Position numbers and translations under genes: made by a program. A DNA stretch of 64,000 bases from Mucilaginibacter jinjuensis (GTDB taxonomy: Bacteria; Bacteroidota; Bacteroidia; Sphingobacteriales; Sphingobacteriaceae). A model generated the notes under the pieces. It saw only the letters and a program-made list of their open reading frames with translations, was not told where the DNA came from and searched no databases. How positions within the stretch are numbered: the first letter of the stretch is position 1; the number at the start of each line of letters is the position of its first letter. Below, piece after piece: positions 63,280 through 64,000 of the stretch. The stretch lies in the NCBI RefSeq assembly GCF_028596025.1, contig NZ_CP117167.1, positions 2,666,001-2,730,000 on the forward strand. The letters run 5' to 3'.

Positions 63280-64000
63280 TTAAAACTTCCTCATCCACGC
63301 CACCACATACCCAACCAATTCTTTATTGTAATATCCCCAGGCATTAAAAGTCTCGGTACTTGGCCAAAAAGAATAGACGGTGAATTTGCCAAAACCGGCA
63401 ATGTAATTACAAGGGTAGGGCACGGTTTCTAATCCGGCCTTTTTGAATATCAGCATAGACCGCCTCATGTGGAAGGCTGATGTTACCAGTAAGTATGGCG
63501 GGGACAGATGTTTTTCAAGCAAAAGCTTTTTGGTAAATACTGCGTTCTCAATCGTGTTACGCGATTTGTTTTCTATCAAAATACTGCTATCGGGCAGGTT
63601 AAATTGTTTTAATTGGGTATATACCCAGTTGCCCTCCGAAAAGCCGTCGGGATCCAACGTGCCGTTGCCGCTGGTTATTAATATGTGCGATGCCTGCCCT
63701 GTTGCATGAAGTTTTAGGCCTTGTATAAACCGGTCAGATGCGCCGTTGAACATGCCTGTACTGTCAGCTTTCTCGGACGAAAAACCTCCCAGAACAATTA
63801 CACAGCTATATTTGGTGTTCTTATCCAGTTTTGCAAGAGGGTAATCCCATACGTTTCGGGCAAAATTATCCAACAAAAAAGGCATCGAGAAAATGTAAAA
63901 TACTACAACCCCGGCAATTATTAAACGCTGTTTTCGGCGTTGGTTTTTGGAGAATATGGCCAATACAAAGATGGCAAATACCCAAGTAATAGGAAAAAGC
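63280..64000 (-). CDS. YdcF/ElyC-like DUF218 membrane protein (5' part outside window)
   Basis: A minus-strand gene that runs off the window edge; at least 240 residues are visible. The open frame continues to the edge with hydrophobic residues (LFPITWVFAIFVLAIF), so the start lies outside. Following an additional helix (LIIAGVVVFYIFSMPFLL), the DUF218 domain has VIVLGGFSSE, LITSGNGTLDPD, ENKSRNTIENAVFTK and LLVTSAFHMRRSMLIFKKAG. Members act in envelope polysaccharide metabolism. Confidence 0.88.
   Translation of the reverse strand, partial: LFPITWVFAIFVLAIFSKNQRRKQRLIIAGVVVFYIFSMPFLLDNFARNVWDYPLAKLDKNTKYSCVIVLGGFSSEKADSTGMFNGASDRFIQGLKLHATGQASHILITSGNGTLDPDGFSEGNWVYTQLKQFNLPDSSILIENKSRNTIENAVFTKKLLLEKHLSPPYLLVTSAFHMRRSMLIFKKAGLETVPYPCNYIAGFGKFTVYSFWPSTETFNAWGYYNKELVGYVVAWMRKF

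Overview
The window looks like chromosomal DNA of a Bacteroidota member, most likely of the Sphingobacteriaceae (Mucilaginibacter/Pedobacter type). The reasons are a SusC/SusD pair, a GH92 mannosidase, a DUF3822-rsmD-coaD cluster, and several promoter candidates with the Bacteroidota -7 element TAnnTTTG. The DNA is moderately AT-rich and most genes are ordinary chromosomal genes. The genus is inferred from gene content only.

Layout. 1-9 kb, mostly minus strand: a truncated polysaccharide deacetylase, GH92 mannosidase, ruvB, a polyprenol-phosphate mannosyltransferase, a POT peptide transporter, and a thiolase followed by a secreted protein. 9-12.6 kb: a sugar-nucleotide epimerase, a PgpH-like membrane HD phosphodiesterase and tRNA-Ser(GCT). 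12.8-21 kb: an apparent sulfur-scavenging operon (SusC, SusD, two tiny membrane proteins, a di-iron fatty-acid-hydroxylase-like protein, an arylsulfatase) that ends at a terminator. 21-26 kb: a DUF502-like protein, catalase-peroxidase and membrane proteins. 26-32 kb: DUF3606, DNA ligase D, DUF72, DUF1810 and a YdaT-like protein, then a divergent SDR/HxlR pair. 32-40.4 kb: secreted, outer-membrane and ABC-permease proteins, a large unknown gene broken by one in-frame stop, and a degenerate J-domain protein. 40.5-47 kb: cupin, PpnP, a MocR-type regulator, a trypsin-like protease with a membrane partner, GNAT, and a cystathionine gamma-synthase-like enzyme. 47-50 kb: a repeat-rich accessory stretch with a cupin, tandem 30-residue hydrophobic peptides, an HPP protein and two cysteine-rich secreted peptides. 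50-64 kb: an ABC-F ATPase, pyrE, Nudix, coaD, rsmD, DUF3822, a RecD-like helicase, a complete IS4-family insertion sequence, a histidine kinase, clpB and a truncated YdcF-like protein.

The strongest candidate for an undescribed system is at 12822-20965. A 44-codon ORF ending in ICCSCCC sits directly on a TAnnTTTG promoter, so its mRNA is probably leaderless. One base after its stop codon comes a terminator-like hairpin, and then the SusCD-hydroxylase-sulfatase operon. This is the architecture expected of a cysteine-sensing attenuator controlling release and import of sulfate esters.

Other notable signals are: a direct-repeat operator candidate, ATCTGTT spaced by exactly 30 bp, found twice in full and once in part around a MocR regulator; two tandem near-identical micro-peptides; a 758-residue gene interrupted by a single TAA; an IS4 element with intact 16-bp ends and 11-bp target duplication inside a palindromic repeat; an asymmetric ABC-F protein; and pyrE and a Nudix gene whose start codons overlap.
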